In this document: in pieces, positions 6,944 to 15,405 of the stretch
How the letters are laid out: each line of letters starts with the position of its first letter
Position numbering within the stretch: position 1 is the stretch's first letter
Source: JAAYLN01 sp964592855
GTDB taxonomy: Bacteria > Verrucomicrobiota > Kiritimatiellia > RFP12 > JAAYLN01
Assembly (NCBI GenBank): GCA_964592855.1
Contig: CAZQKI010000002.1
Location: 12,594-76,593, forward strand
Length of the DNA: 64,000 bases
Direction: 5' to 3'
Position numbers and translations under genes: made by a program
Notes under the pieces: model-generated
What the model saw: the letters and a program-made list of their open reading frames with translations, nothing else
Database searches by the model: none
Told to the model about the DNA's origin: nothing

Positions 6944-8926
6944 ATGACTGGCATCATCTTCCAAATGAACGGTCCGGCGCGCCGTCTGCTGGCCGCCGTG
7001 GTCGGCGTGGCCCTTCTGGCCGGATGCGTGGCGACTCCGCCGGAGGAATTTTTCGTGCATCCGGATGTGGATCGTGCGACGGCGCTTTTCGATCAGGCCC
7101 GCTATGCGGACGCGATCATCGCCTGCACGGACATCAACCGGCGCGATCCGCTGACGCCCGGACTGGTCGAACTGCAAAGCCGGATCATGCAGCGGCTGGC
7201 GGCACTGCGCCAGCGCGGGGTGGACATCCGGCAGGAGCCTTCGGATGCCTTGGCGATGGCGGACTTGGACCGTCAGGGAATCCTGCCCGACACCTATCGC
7301 CAGCGCCGGCATGTCGTTGGCGAGACGAAGCCCATCAACAGCCTGCCGACCGCGATGCAGCAGATTCTGGATCGCCCCGTCAGCATCCATCTCGAGAATG
7401 TGATGCTCAGCGAGATCGTCGCGCAGATCGGCGCGTCCGAGAACGTCAACATGGTGGCGGACGGTGCGCTGGACGACAAGACACTGACCATTCATGTCGA
7501 GAACACGCCGCTGGGCGAAGTGCTGGAGTATGTCGGCCGCAACCTGGGCGTGACCTTCGCCGTGGGGCAGAACATCATCTGGGTGACGCCGGGGAACAGC
7601 TCGGCGGGAACGGTGCCGCTGGTGACCCGCATCTACCGCCTGCGCAAGGGCCTTTCGAAAGAGGAGGTCGAGGGGGGGCCGGATTCGCTGGGTATCATCG
7701 AGGCGGTCACCCGCTTCGTTCCAACAGTCGAGGGTGCCGACATCCTCTTCAACATCAAGGCGCATGCGGTGATGGCGAAGAACTCGCGCGAGAACATGAA
7801 GTTGATCGAGGACATCATCGAGGTGCTGGACGTCCGCCCGCCGCAGGTGCTGATCGAAGCGCGCTTCATGAGCACCGGCGTGACGGACCTGCGGGAACTC
7901 GGCGTGGACTGGCTGTTGAATTCGTCGTATAAGGTGAGTGGCAAGGAAGGCGCTACGCGTTCCGCCGTGAATTCCGGGGCCACGATGGGCTTCACGGATT
8001 TCGCGAACCAGAAGTCGGGCTTGAACTTTACCTTCGAAGGCATTCTCACCGATCCGGCCTTCGAGGCCGTCATCCACGCGCTGGAAACGACGGGCAAGTC
8101 CCGCACGCTCTCCGTGCCGCGCGTCACGACGGTCAACAACCGCGAAGCTTCGCTGCGTGTCGGCGAAGACTTCCGCTATTTCGAAGAGTATGAAACCGAA
8201 GAGGTCCGGACCGGCACGACGCCGGAGGGACGCGACATCTACCAGTCGCGGCTCGTGCCGACCGGCACCCCCACGCTGGAAGAGCTGGGCATCGAATTGG
8301 TCGTGACACCCAGCGTCGGCGCCGATCTGGCCACGATCTCGCTCAGCCTGGCGCCCGAGATCAGCGAGTTCGTCCGCTGGGAGTACTACGAGACCTCCTC
8401 GGGAGACAACAACAATAGCAGCAACAATGACAATAACAACACCACGACGAACGCCGGCTTGAGCATGATCAAGCTGCCGGTGTTCCGGCGGAGCCTGGTC
8501 GAGACCGAGGTGCTGGTGCGGAGCGGCGAAACGGTCGTCATGGGCGGCCTGGTCACCTCTTCGCGCGTCAAGGGCCGCGAGGGCATTCCCATCCTGTCGC
8601 GCCTGCCGCTCATCGGCCAGCTGTTCCGTCACGACACGTATGACGACATCAGCCAGAATCTGTTGATATTCGTCACCGCGACGCTGATCTCGGATGCGGG
8701 TGAAGAACTGATACCGCTGACGCCGAGCGAACCGGTCACGTCGGGCGGCAAGGTCGTCCTCGGCGAGAACGACGTCGTGGAGCCGGCGACGCCGTCCGAT
8801 TCCGATGCGACGCCCGCGCCCGCCGATGCGACGCCCGCGCCCACCGCCACGCGCCCGCAGACGACCCTCCCGGATGGCAAGCAGAATGGACCGACGGCTT
8901 TTCGCCGGGCGCCCGTCGATAATTGA
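6944..8926 (+). CDS. Secretin (PilQ/GspD family) lipoprotein
   Basis: 660 aa. Lipoprotein signal LLAGC, with acylation at Cys about residue 27, then a helical tetratricopeptide-like stretch to about 120. An N0/secretin-TonB-like domain follows at about 140-210 (SIHLENVMLSEIV). The secretin beta-barrel domain includes VLIEARFMS, LSVPRVTTVNN, SGETVVMGGL and IPILSRLPLIGQLFR. It forms the outer-membrane channel for pili or secreted proteins. An Asn-rich stretch at about 487-503 interrupts the barrel domain, and the C-terminus is Pro/Ala/Thr-rich with a short DNA tandem duplication near 8805-8842. The next gene starts 18 nt downstream. Confidence 0.93.
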   Translation: MTGIIFQMNGPARRLLAAVVGVALLAGCVATPPEEFFVHPDVDRATALFDQARYADAIIACTDINRRDPLTPGLVELQSRIMQRLAALRQRGVDIRQEPSDALAMADLDRQGILPDTYRQRRHVVGETKPINSLPTAMQQILDRPVSIHLENVMLSEIVAQIGASENVNMVADGALDDKTLTIHVENTPLGEVLEYVGRNLGVTFAVGQNIIWVTPGNSSAGTVPLVTRIYRLRKGLSKEEVEGGPDSLGIIEAVTRFVPTVEGADILFNIKAHAVMAKNSRENMKLIEDIIEVLDVRPPQVLIEARFMSTGVTDLRELGVDWLLNSSYKVSGKEGATRSAVNSGATMGFTDFANQKSGLNFTFEGILTDPAFEAVIHALETTGKSRTLSVPRVTTVNNREASLRVGEDFRYFEEYETEEVRTGTTPEGRDIYQSRLVPTGTPTLEELGIELVVTPSVGADLATISLSLAPEISEFVRWEYYETSSGDNNNSSNNDNNNTTTNAGLSMIKLPVFRRSLVETEVLVRSGETVVMGGLVTSSRVKGREGIPILSRLPLIGQLFRHDTYDDISQNLLIFVTATLISDAGEELIPLTPSEPVTSGGKVVLGENDVVEPATPSDSDATPAPADATPAPTATRPQTTLPDGKQNGPTAFRRAPVDN

Positions 8927-8944
8927 ATGAGTTGAATTAGCACC

Positions 8945-10750
8945 ATGTCGCGCCTCAAACAAATCGTTGGACTTGATCTTGGCACCCGCAATGTGCGGGC
9001 GGTCTGGGTGCAGCTCCGTGGCGGCGCGCCGCGCGTGGTGCGCACCGAACAGATGGCCCTGCCCCTCGAGGGGGGCGACACCGACGCGTTGCTGCACTCC
9101 TGGCTCGGACAGCTGGGCCTGCTCAAGGGGTTTGCTGCGTTGCAGATTTCGGGGACGCAGCTGGTCTTCCAGCCCGGACGTCTCAATCCCGGCGATCCGC
9201 GCTCGCCGCGGCAGGCGGCCGACATGGAGTTGGCGACCTTCAACGACATGGCGGGCGACAGCATGGTCTCGGCGGTGGCGGCGCACGAATGGAGCCCCGG
9301 GCTTCGGGTCTACCTGATGGGCATGGCGCGGCCTTCGGTGATTGCCGCGACGCTGGCCGGCTTCGAGCCGATCGGCATCCGTCCGGCCGACTTGATTCCC
9401 GCACCGGTCGCCCTCTTCAATGCGCTCGCGCCGCTGGCGCCGAGCCAGGGAGGCACCGGCCTCTACGTCAACATCGGCCACAACCAGACGGAGCTGGCGA
9501 TCGGCACGGCCAAGGGCATCTTGTTTGCACGCGCCTTCGCGATCGGCGGCAAGCAGTTCACCGAGGCGGTGGCGAAGCTGGCGGGCGTGCCGTTGACGCA
9601 AGCCGAGACCCAGAAGCAGCGGGAAGGGACGATCGAGACCGGCGGCCCCTTCGCCGAGGTGTTGCGGCCGCTGGCGGAACGCTGGTACACCCAGCTGGCG
9701 GCCTGCCTGAGCGCCTACCGCGGAGCCTTCACGGGCGAGCAGTTCGGTGTTTCGCGGATCATCCTGTCCGGTGGCGGCGCGCAATTGCGCGGACTGCCGG
9801 CCTATGTTCAGCAGCGACTGGGGATTCCCGTCTGCCTGGCGGACGACCTGCCCGGCCTGGCCGGATTCCTGGGTGGCGGCGCATCGCGCGCCGGCGCACC
9901 GGTGGCTGCCGCATCCCCTGCAAGCAAGGCCGACCGGCCGACGTGGGGACAGTTCGACATCGCAGCGGGGCTGGCCATCACGGCGCTTGAACTGGCCCTC
10001 GCGCATCTTTCGCTCCTGCCGGAGAGTCTCCGCGGCGAAGTGGTCTTCCGTGAAAAGAAGCCCTATTTGATTGCCGCTTCGATCATGGGCGCCTTGACGC
10101 TGGGCGTGGTGACGGCCAGCATGGTCATCTCCTTGAGTGCGGAGACGGGCGTCCTGGACGCCGAACGCCAGGAACTGCGCCTTCGCGAGCAGATGGACAA
10201 GTCAATCACGGCCATCCGCCAGCGCGGCGAGGTGTTGCGGCAGCGTGGCGACCCCCTGCGTCAGCTGATTCTCGGCGGACCGATGATGCGTGAAGTGATC
10301 TCGCTGGTCGCCAACGCCATCTCGAAGGACGACTGGATTTCGATGATCTGCGAGGAGACCTCCTACAAAACGGCCAAAAAGGCGGGCGAGAAGCCCGCGC
10401 CGCCGGCCCCGCCGCCGCGCTCGGGGTTTTTCGTTCCCGGGTTCCGCAGCGCGACCAAGCCCGCCGCCAAGCCGACGGAGGCCGAATCGCTGCTGTCCGG
10501 GCTGACGCCTGCGCCGACCCCGTCCGATTTCAATGTCTACATCATCGAAGGCTACACGCCGGATATGGGGTTGACGACCGTGAAGGCGATGATCCAGAAT
10601 CTGGAGACGGCCACCCGCGTGCGGAAGGTGGACCTCCTGAGCGATGACCGCGTGCTTCCGCCGTCCCTCCCTGCGGAACTGCAGGAGCAGGGCGTGCAGC
10701 TGCCCAACATGCGCCGGTTCGTGATTCGGCTGGAGGTGAGTCCGCCATGA
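8945..10750 (+). CDS. PilM-PilN fusion: actin-like ATPase joined to an inner-membrane assembly domain
   Basis: 601 aa. Residues 1-320 are a PilM-like actin fold: IVGLDLGTRNVRAVWV at the start (phosphate 1) and ILSGGGAQLRGL near residue 275 (adenosine loop). A linker leads to a single membrane helix at about 377-400 (IAASIMGALTLGVV), then a coiled-coil stretch and a PilN-like periplasmic domain with a Pro-rich insert near 480-520. In most pilus operons PilM and PilN are separate; one chain recalls GspL of type II secretion. Position between secretin and PilO/PilP-like genes supports the assignment. Its stop overlaps the next start (ATGA). Confidence 0.8.
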   Translation: MSRLKQIVGLDLGTRNVRAVWVQLRGGAPRVVRTEQMALPLEGGDTDALLHSWLGQLGLLKGFAALQISGTQLVFQPGRLNPGDPRSPRQAADMELATFNDMAGDSMVSAVAAHEWSPGLRVYLMGMARPSVIAATLAGFEPIGIRPADLIPAPVALFNALAPLAPSQGGTGLYVNIGHNQTELAIGTAKGILFARAFAIGGKQFTEAVAKLAGVPLTQAETQKQREGTIETGGPFAEVLRPLAERWYTQLAACLSAYRGAFTGEQFGVSRIILSGGGAQLRGLPAYVQQRLGIPVCLADDLPGLAGFLGGGASRAGAPVAAASPASKADRPTWGQFDIAAGLAITALELALAHLSLLPESLRGEVVFREKKPYLIAASIMGALTLGVVTASMVISLSAETGVLDAERQELRLREQMDKSITAIRQRGEVLRQRGDPLRQLILGGPMMREVISLVANAISKDDWISMICEETSYKTAKKAGEKPAPPAPPPRSGFFVPGFRSATKPAAKPTEAESLLSGLTPAPTPSDFNVYIIEGYTPDMGLTTVKAMIQNLETATRVRKVDLLSDDRVLPPSLPAELQEQGVQLPNMRRFVIRLEVSPP

Positions 10751-11508
10751 AGATGAAGCCCGCGCGCATCCGCATCTCGGAACGACAGCAGGTGCTGCTC
10801 ATCATTCCCGTCGCGATCTTCGTGATGATCACGATCTGGGTCTGGGTTCTGAGCCCGCAGTTCGAGCGCCGCAGCGAAATCGCAATTCTCCGCAATCAGC
10901 TCGAGCACAGCGCCTATGCCCATGTCAGCATGGAAAATCTCGAAAAAATCGAGGCGCACGAGAAGGCGCTTGGCGCCCGTTTGGACGACGAGTGGTCGCG
11001 AACCATCGGCCGGTTGGCGACTTTTGAAAACCAGCGCGACCTGCGCGAATCGGAGTTCGGGCGCATCGACTTCAAGATGGAGCTCTACAAGGCGCGCCTG
11101 CGCCTGTCGCGGCGCTCGGAGGAACTGGGCATTCCGCTGATTCCCCAGGATCTCGGCCTGCAGGACGCCCTGGGCGGCAAGGATGCGGAGATCCGCATCC
11201 GCATGCTGCAGCTGCGTGCTGTCGAACTGCTGGTTGATCTGACGTTGAACCGGCGGATTCAGAAGCTCCATTCGATTCTGCCGCTGGCGCCGGTCAAGCA
11301 TGAAGGGCCGGACAAGAAGCTGGTGGTCAGCGAGTATCCCGTCAGCGTGCAATTTGATGTCGGCTTCGACGATCTCTACCTGTTCTTTCAGGCGATCTTC
11401 CAGCAAAACCAGGTCTTCGTGTTTCGCAACCTTCGCATTGAGGCAGGGCCGACGCAGCAGGCACCCTTGCGGGTCTCCGGCGTGATGAGCGCCCTGTTGT
11501 TTGAATAA
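10747..11508 (+). CDS. PilO-like inner-membrane assembly protein
   Basis: 253 aa: a short cytoplasmic start, one membrane helix at about 17-37 (VLLIIPVAIFVMITIWVWVL), a coiled coil at about 40-130, and a small C-terminal alpha/beta domain ending VSGVMSALLFE. That matches PilO/GspM-type proteins, which pair with PilN in the periplasm and bind PilP. Translation is coupled to the PilM-PilN gene through the ATGA overlap at 10747. Sequence similarity within this family is low, so the call rests on topology and gene order. Confidence 0.7.
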   Translation: MKMKPARIRISERQQVLLIIPVAIFVMITIWVWVLSPQFERRSEIAILRNQLEHSAYAHVSMENLEKIEAHEKALGARLDDEWSRTIGRLATFENQRDLRESEFGRIDFKMELYKARLRLSRRSEELGIPLIPQDLGLQDALGGKDAEIRIRMLQLRAVELLVDLTLNRRIQKLHSILPLAPVKHEGPDKKLVVSEYPVSVQFDVGFDDLYLFFQAIFQQNQVFVFRNLRIEAGPTQQAPLRVSGVMSALLFE

Positions 11509-11509
11509 T

Positions 11510-12187
11510 ATGGACCACTTTTGGAAATGGCTCATGCGCACGGATGCCCGCAGCATCTTCGTGATCTCGCTGCTGCTCTTCATTCTCGTCACCGGCTGGC
11601 GCGTCTGGATGGCGATGCAGCCGCGTCCTGCCGCCGAGCCGCCGCCGGTGACGGCCGAGCCCGTCAAGTCGACGCCGTTCCGGCCGCTGGGGGTCATGAA
11701 CCTCATCTCGAATCAATTTTCGGCCCAGACCCTGGTTGTCCCCGTGAATCCCTTCCGTCCGACCTTCGAGGCGATGGTGCGGAATCCCGAGAGCGGAGAT
11801 TTGCAGGCCATTGCCGGCGTTCCTGCGGGCGGTGCCCAGCGCCAGTCCGACGGGCAACGGGAACACGATACGCAGAGGGACCACGCGGACCACGGCCAGC
11901 AGCGCGGAGGGGGCCGTGATCGCGGCGGGAAACCCGATCCGGCAGACCCCGCCCCGCCGCCGATTCCGCAGTTCGCCTTCAAGGGGATGTTCCAGCGTCC
12001 CGACGGGCGCATCGCGGCCTACGTGGGAAGCTCGGTGGGAGGCGGACAATTTCTGGCCGCCGGCGATAAGCTTGCGGGCTTCGAGGTGGTGGAGGCTTCG
12101 GCCGAAGGGGTGACGCTGAAGATGGCCGATGGCACGACGCGCGTGCTGGCCAAGGGTGACGATCCGGTAGCCCTGGGGGTTGAATGA
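11510..12187 (+). CDS. PilP/GspC-like linker protein to the secretin
   Basis: 225 aa from the ATG at 11510, one base after the previous stop. One membrane helix at about 15-35 (SIFVISLLLFILVTGWRV) is followed by a long charged, Pro- and Gln-rich linker, then a small beta domain from about 148 (FKGMFQRPDGRIAAYVGSSV, then GVTLKMADGT). PilP and GspC use such a beta domain to dock the inner-membrane platform onto secretin N0. The final residues precede the ATPase gene by 3 nt. Assignment rests on order and architecture. Confidence 0.7.
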   Translation: MDHFWKWLMRTDARSIFVISLLLFILVTGWRVWMAMQPRPAAEPPPVTAEPVKSTPFRPLGVMNLISNQFSAQTLVVPVNPFRPTFEAMVRNPESGDLQAIAGVPAGGAQRQSDGQREHDTQRDHADHGQQRGGGRDRGGKPDPADPAPPPIPQFAFKGMFQRPDGRIAAYVGSSVGGGQFLAAGDKLAGFEVVEASAEGVTLKMADGTTRVLAKGDDPVALGVE

Positions 12188-12190
12188 GCC

Positions 12191-13966
12191 ATGGCTGAAG
12201 TTTCCGAATCCCCCGCCGTTGCTCCCGCGTCCGTGCCGCCGCCTGCCGTCGAGCAGGATCTGCGCTTCTACGGCGCCGACCTTGTCCAGGATTTCGTGAC
12301 GCATCTGCTGGAGCATCAGCTGATTTCCGAGGAGCAGTTGACCGAGGTGCAGAATCGCTCCTCGCTCACGGGACAGCCGATCGACAAGCTCCTGATCGAC
12401 GAGGCCATCATCGATGAGAAGGCGCTCCTCGCCGCGTACAGCGAGCTGAGCGGCATCCCCTTCCATAAAATCGGCGATTTCAAGATCGACCCCAGTCTCG
12501 CGGAGCGGGTCAATTCGCGACTGGCGCTGCGCCACCGCGTGGTGCCCGTGGCGCTGGCCGACGGCGTCCTGACCCTGGCTGTCGCTCGCGTACCCCCGTC
12601 CATGACGGTCGAAGGCCTGCGCATGGTGCTGGAGATGCCCATCGCCTTCGTCCTCTGCACCGACAGCGACGTCTCGCGGTCGCTGACCCATTTCTACGGC
12701 CTGGGGGCGGAGACGGTCGAAGAGCTGATCGCCAACGCGCCCGTCGATGAAAACGAAGACGCGGATGATGACATTTCCTCCATCTCGGACGAGACGGGCA
12801 TGGTGCGTTTCATCAACATGATCATTGCCGAGGGCATCCGCATGGACGCCACCGACATCCACATCGAGCCCTTTGAGGACACGCTGCGCCTCCGTTGCCG
12901 CGTGGATGGCATCCTGCAGGAGGTGCCGCTGCCCAAGGGGGTCGAGAAGCTCCGGCGGTCGGTCTCCTCGGCCGTGAAGATCATGGCGGCAATGGACATC
13001 GCTGAACGCCGCAAGCCGCACGACGGACGCATCAAGGTCCGGTATGACAACGGCGAATACGACTTGCGCGTCTCGGTCCTCCCCACCGGCTACGGGGAGA
13101 CCTGCTGTCTGCGTATCCTGAACCGCAGTTCGGTCTTCACCGACCTCGACCGCCTCGGCCTCTCGCCCAATCAGCTGCCGAAGATCCGCGCCATGACCGA
13201 CCTGCCGCATGGCGTCATTCTGCTGACGGGGCCGACGGGCAGCGGCAAGACGACCACGCTGTATGCCATCCTGGCGCGGTTGAACGTCACGGGGGTGAAG
13301 ATCATCACCGTGGAGGATCCCGTCGAATACCGGATGGACGGGGTGAGCCAGGTCCAGGTTCACAGCAAGATCGACCTGACCTTCGCAAACGTGCTGCGGT
13401 CGGTGCTCCGCCACGACCCCGACGTGATTCTGATCGGGGAAATCCGCGACTCCGAAACGGCGGACATCGCCGTCCGCTCCTCGCTGACGGGCCATCTGGT
13501 GTTAAGCACGCTGCACACCAACGATGCCCCGAGCGCCATCACGCGTCTGACGGACATGGGCGTCGAACCCTATCTGATCGCCTCCTGCGTGGAGGGCATC
13601 GTCGCCCAGCGCCTCGTGCGCAAAGTCTGCACACAATGCGCACATCCCGATGAGCTGGCGCCGGGAATCCGCAGCGAGATCCTCGCCTTCTACCCGAGCT
13701 TCGCGGATACGGCCAAGTTCGTGCTGGGCAACGGCTGCCCCAACTGCGCCTTCACCGGGTATCGCGGACGAAGCGCGATCAACGAAGTGATGGTGATGAG
13801 CGACCCCCTCCGCAGCCTGGTGGTGCGCCGTGATCCCGCGAATCTCATCAAGGATCTCGCGATCGCCGAGGGGATGATCACCCTCCGCCGCGATGGCTAC
13901 CTTCGCGTCGTCGAGGGGCGCACCTCGGTCGAAGAGGTGCTGCGCGTCGTCGGCAAGGGTGACTAA
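12191..13966 (+). CDS. GspE/PilB-type secretion or pilus-extension ATPase
   Basis: 591 aa. An N-terminal MshEN/GspE-N region at about 35-165 (LLEHQLISEEQL, then KLLIDEAIID) precedes the RecA-like ATPase: Walker A GPTGSGKTTT at about 347-356, Asp box EDPVEYRMDG, Walker B DVILIGEIRDSETA and His box LVLSTLHTNDAPSA. The tetracysteine zinc motif (CTQC ... CPNC) is present, as in extension ATPases rather than PilT. It powers pilin or pseudopilin polymerisation at the inner membrane. Last gene of the locus; no PilC/GspF platform protein or prepilin peptidase follows, so those must be encoded elsewhere. Confidence 0.95.
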   Translation: MAEVSESPAVAPASVPPPAVEQDLRFYGADLVQDFVTHLLEHQLISEEQLTEVQNRSSLTGQPIDKLLIDEAIIDEKALLAAYSELSGIPFHKIGDFKIDPSLAERVNSRLALRHRVVPVALADGVLTLAVARVPPSMTVEGLRMVLEMPIAFVLCTDSDVSRSLTHFYGLGAETVEELIANAPVDENEDADDDISSISDETGMVRFINMIIAEGIRMDATDIHIEPFEDTLRLRCRVDGILQEVPLPKGVEKLRRSVSSAVKIMAAMDIAERRKPHDGRIKVRYDNGEYDLRVSVLPTGYGETCCLRILNRSSVFTDLDRLGLSPNQLPKIRAMTDLPHGVILLTGPTGSGKTTTLYAILARLNVTGVKIITVEDPVEYRMDGVSQVQVHSKIDLTFANVLRSVLRHDPDVILIGEIRDSETADIAVRSSLTGHLVLSTLHTNDAPSAITRLTDMGVEPYLIASCVEGIVAQRLVRKVCTQCAHPDELAPGIRSEILAFYPSFADTAKFVLGNGCPNCAFTGYRGRSAINEVMVMSDPLRSLVVRRDPANLIKDLAIAEGMITLRRDGYLRVVEGRTSVEEVLRVVGKGD

Positions 13967-13976
13967 TGCGGGCCGG

Positions 13977-14025
13977 TAATCAGTAATCAGTCATCAGTAA
14001 TCAGTGATCAGTAATCGGTGATCAG
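13977..14025. repeat. Heptanucleotide tandem repeat, 7 units
   Basis: Seven consecutive 7-mers of the form TAATCAG (variants tcatcag, tgatcag, taatcgg), starting 11 nt after the ATPase stop codon. Too short and unspaced to be a CRISPR. Confidence 0.85.
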
Positions 14026-14099
14026 TGGGACAAGTTAGTTTCTCGCAAAGGCGCAAAGGCCGCAAAGGGTTTCAACCTTGACGTCTTTGGGTAACGTTC

Positions 14100-14222
14100 G
14101 AAAATCTGGACGCTCAGCCCCGAAAGGTGGGGCGAGCCGTCTCGGCGAGCCGCGCGATGGGGTGCGGGGGCGGCTCGGCGGGGACGCCTCGCCCTACCTT
14201 TGAAAATCTGGGCGCATGAGCC
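14100..14222. repeat. Palindromic element flanked by direct repeats
   Basis: Arms at 14124-14153 (aaggtggggcgagccgtctc...) and 14170-14200 are imperfect reverse complements over about 30 nt. The element is bracketed by near-identical copies of gaaaatctgg(a/g)cgc...gagcc/cagcc at 14100-14119 and 14202-14222. Confidence 0.65.
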
Positions 14223-14334
14223 GAGTCGAGTAAGTGAGGATCGGGGAGCGTATCCGGTTAAGGGTGGCGGTTAAGAGTAAGCGGTTAAGAGTGTGCGTTG
14301 CTCAGGACACTTAACCGTACACTTCGTCGCCACC

Positions 14335-14573
14335 CTTAAGCGGAATGGCGCGTACTTAAGGTCGTTTTGGGACAAAACGCCGTGATAGGCTTTGCCTGAC
14401 GTTGTTTGTGGGTGTGTGAGTTTGTGAGTATGTGGGAAGTGTGCGAAAAGACAGGCGATACGTGACATTATTTCGCTCACACACTCACACACACACCCAC
14501 ACACCCACGCACCAGACAATTTGACCAACCATCGTCATGGCAATGGGCTTAAGTACGCGCCATTCCCCTTAAG
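14335..14573. mobile_element. MITE-like foldback element
   Basis: Terminal inverted repeats of 26 nt with one mismatch: 14335-14360 (starts cttaagcggaatggcgcg) and 14548-14573. Between them lie a GT-rich arm (about 14405-14448) and a CA-rich arm (about 14470-14511) that are imperfect reverse complements, so the 239-bp unit could fold almost end to end. No transposase and no clear target duplication, so mobility is inference. Confidence 0.45.
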
Positions 14574-14689
14574 CGGATACCCGATCCCCGCTTATGCGAT
14601 CCCGCCTGGGGGCGCCGGCAGCGGGAGAATCGAGGACGAGGACGAGAACGATGAAGATTGATCGTTGTCGTGATCCTCGTAGCGATCTT

Positions 14690-14716
14690 CAACTGAGCAT
14701 CCACGAGAAATCTCAT
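14690..14716 (-). pseudogene. DUF5615 PIN-like toxin remnant (first 9 codons)
   Basis: Starting at the ATG at 14716, three bases after the DUF433 remnant's stop, the frame reads MRFLVDAQL, the typical N-terminus of DUF5615 PIN-like toxins. It then runs into unrelated low-complexity sequence. Only the first strand of the fold survives. Confidence 0.4.
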
Positions 14717-14719
14717 ATC

Positions 14720-14812
14720 TCATCCCGCTACGAGCACGGGATGGTCCACATAGCGCGCCGCGTAGGAAATACAGGCGCGAATATCCGCGGCATCCAAGTC
14801 TGGAAAGACGAC
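14720..14812 (-). pseudogene. DUF433 antitoxin remnant (C-terminal about 30 codons)
   Basis: The frame reads FPDLDAADIRACISYAARY then VDHPVLVAG and stop. DUF433 antitoxins end with an FP-L---DI-A-L-YA motif of this kind. Upstream in the same frame is a TAA, and the coding end of the DJ-1 gene (14838) lies just beyond, so the N-terminal half is gone. DUF433 is normally followed at once by a DUF5615 toxin, exactly as the next remnant shows. Confidence 0.5.
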
Positions 14813-14837
14813 AGTTTAGCCATTTCGCCCGTCAGGA

Positions 14838-15386
14838 TCAACTCGGTAGAACCAGCCCTTTTGCAACGGCGTCGGCAGTGGCTGCGCCGGCGAGCCGGCG
14901 GACGATGGCGAGGGCGAAGTCGAAGCTGGTGCCGGGACCCTGGCTGGTGATGATGTTGCCGTCCTCGACGACGCGGTCATCGATGCGCCGGGGCACGGTC
15001 AGCGCCCCGGCCACGCCGGGATGACAGGTCACGGTACATCCCGCCAGGAGGCCGGCGGCCTGCAGCACCAGCGGCCCGGCGCAGATCGCGGCCACGGGCT
15101 TGCCCTGCTCGACGAAGGTGCGCAAGGCCTGCAGCAGGCGTTCGTCCTTCTGCAGCAGCCGGGTGCCGCCCATGCCGCCGGGGATGGCGATCATGTCGAA
15201 CGTGCCGGGATCGATTTTCGACCAGGCCGTGTCGGCCACCAGCTTGACGCCGCGCGAGGCGGTCACCTGCAGCGCATCGGTCATCGCGACGGCGACGGCT
15301 TCGATCTTCGCCCGCCGGAGGACATCCAGCAGGATCACGCATTCCATCTCTTCGACGCCTTCAGCCAGGGGAACCAGAACGCGCAT
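14838..15386 (-). CDS. DJ-1/PfpI family protein (YajL/ThiJ type)
   Basis: 182 aa, the usual length. The nucleophile-elbow Cys is C102 in AAICAGP, the supporting Glu is in the EGVEE segment at 10-14, and the family motif IPGGMGGTRLL is at 68-78. DJ-1 proteins act as stress-related glyoxalases, deglycases or chaperones; the specific activity here is not known. It lies 19 nt downstream of yidC on the same strand and probably shares its transcript. The DUF433 remnant begins about 25 nt beyond its stop. Confidence 0.9.
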   Translation of the reverse strand: MRVLVPLAEGVEEMECVILLDVLRRAKIEAVAVAMTDALQVTASRGVKLVADTAWSKIDPGTFDMIAIPGGMGGTRLLQKDERLLQALRTFVEQGKPVAAICAGPLVLQAAGLLAGCTVTCHPGVAGALTVPRRIDDRVVEDGNIITSQGPGTSFDFALAIVRRLAGAATADAVAKGLVLPS

Positions 15387-15405
15387 GGTGGGTCTCCTTG
15401 TCGGT

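Larger units (their letters stand above)
13967..14689. other. Gene-free repeat island
   Basis: No credible gene. In order: a heptamer tandem array, an rRNA-free stretch with gcaaag motifs (14041-14070), a palindromic element flanked by direct repeats (14100-14222), short ttaag repeats, and a foldback element bounded by 26-nt inverted repeats (14335-14573). It ends in a low-complexity cgaggacgag run at 14630-14650 that cuts into the toxin remnant. Confidence 0.7.

Noticed and set aside
6737..10006. 1089-codon open frame antisense to the secretin and PilM-PilN genes
   Set aside because: Long antisense frames are expected in GC-rich coding DNA. The translation is Arg/Gly/His-rich without family motifs, while the sense frames match conserved proteins.
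11342..13495. 717-codon antisense frame over the PilO/PilP-like genes and the ATPase
   Set aside because: Mirror of third-position GC bias in the sense genes; no domain, signal or ribosome binding site.
13977..14025. Possible CRISPR array
   Set aside because: The units are contiguous 7-mers without spacers, so this is a simple tandem repeat.
14271..14528. Minus-strand 85-codon frame inside the foldback element
   Set aside because: Composed of translated GT/CA repeats; no gene character.
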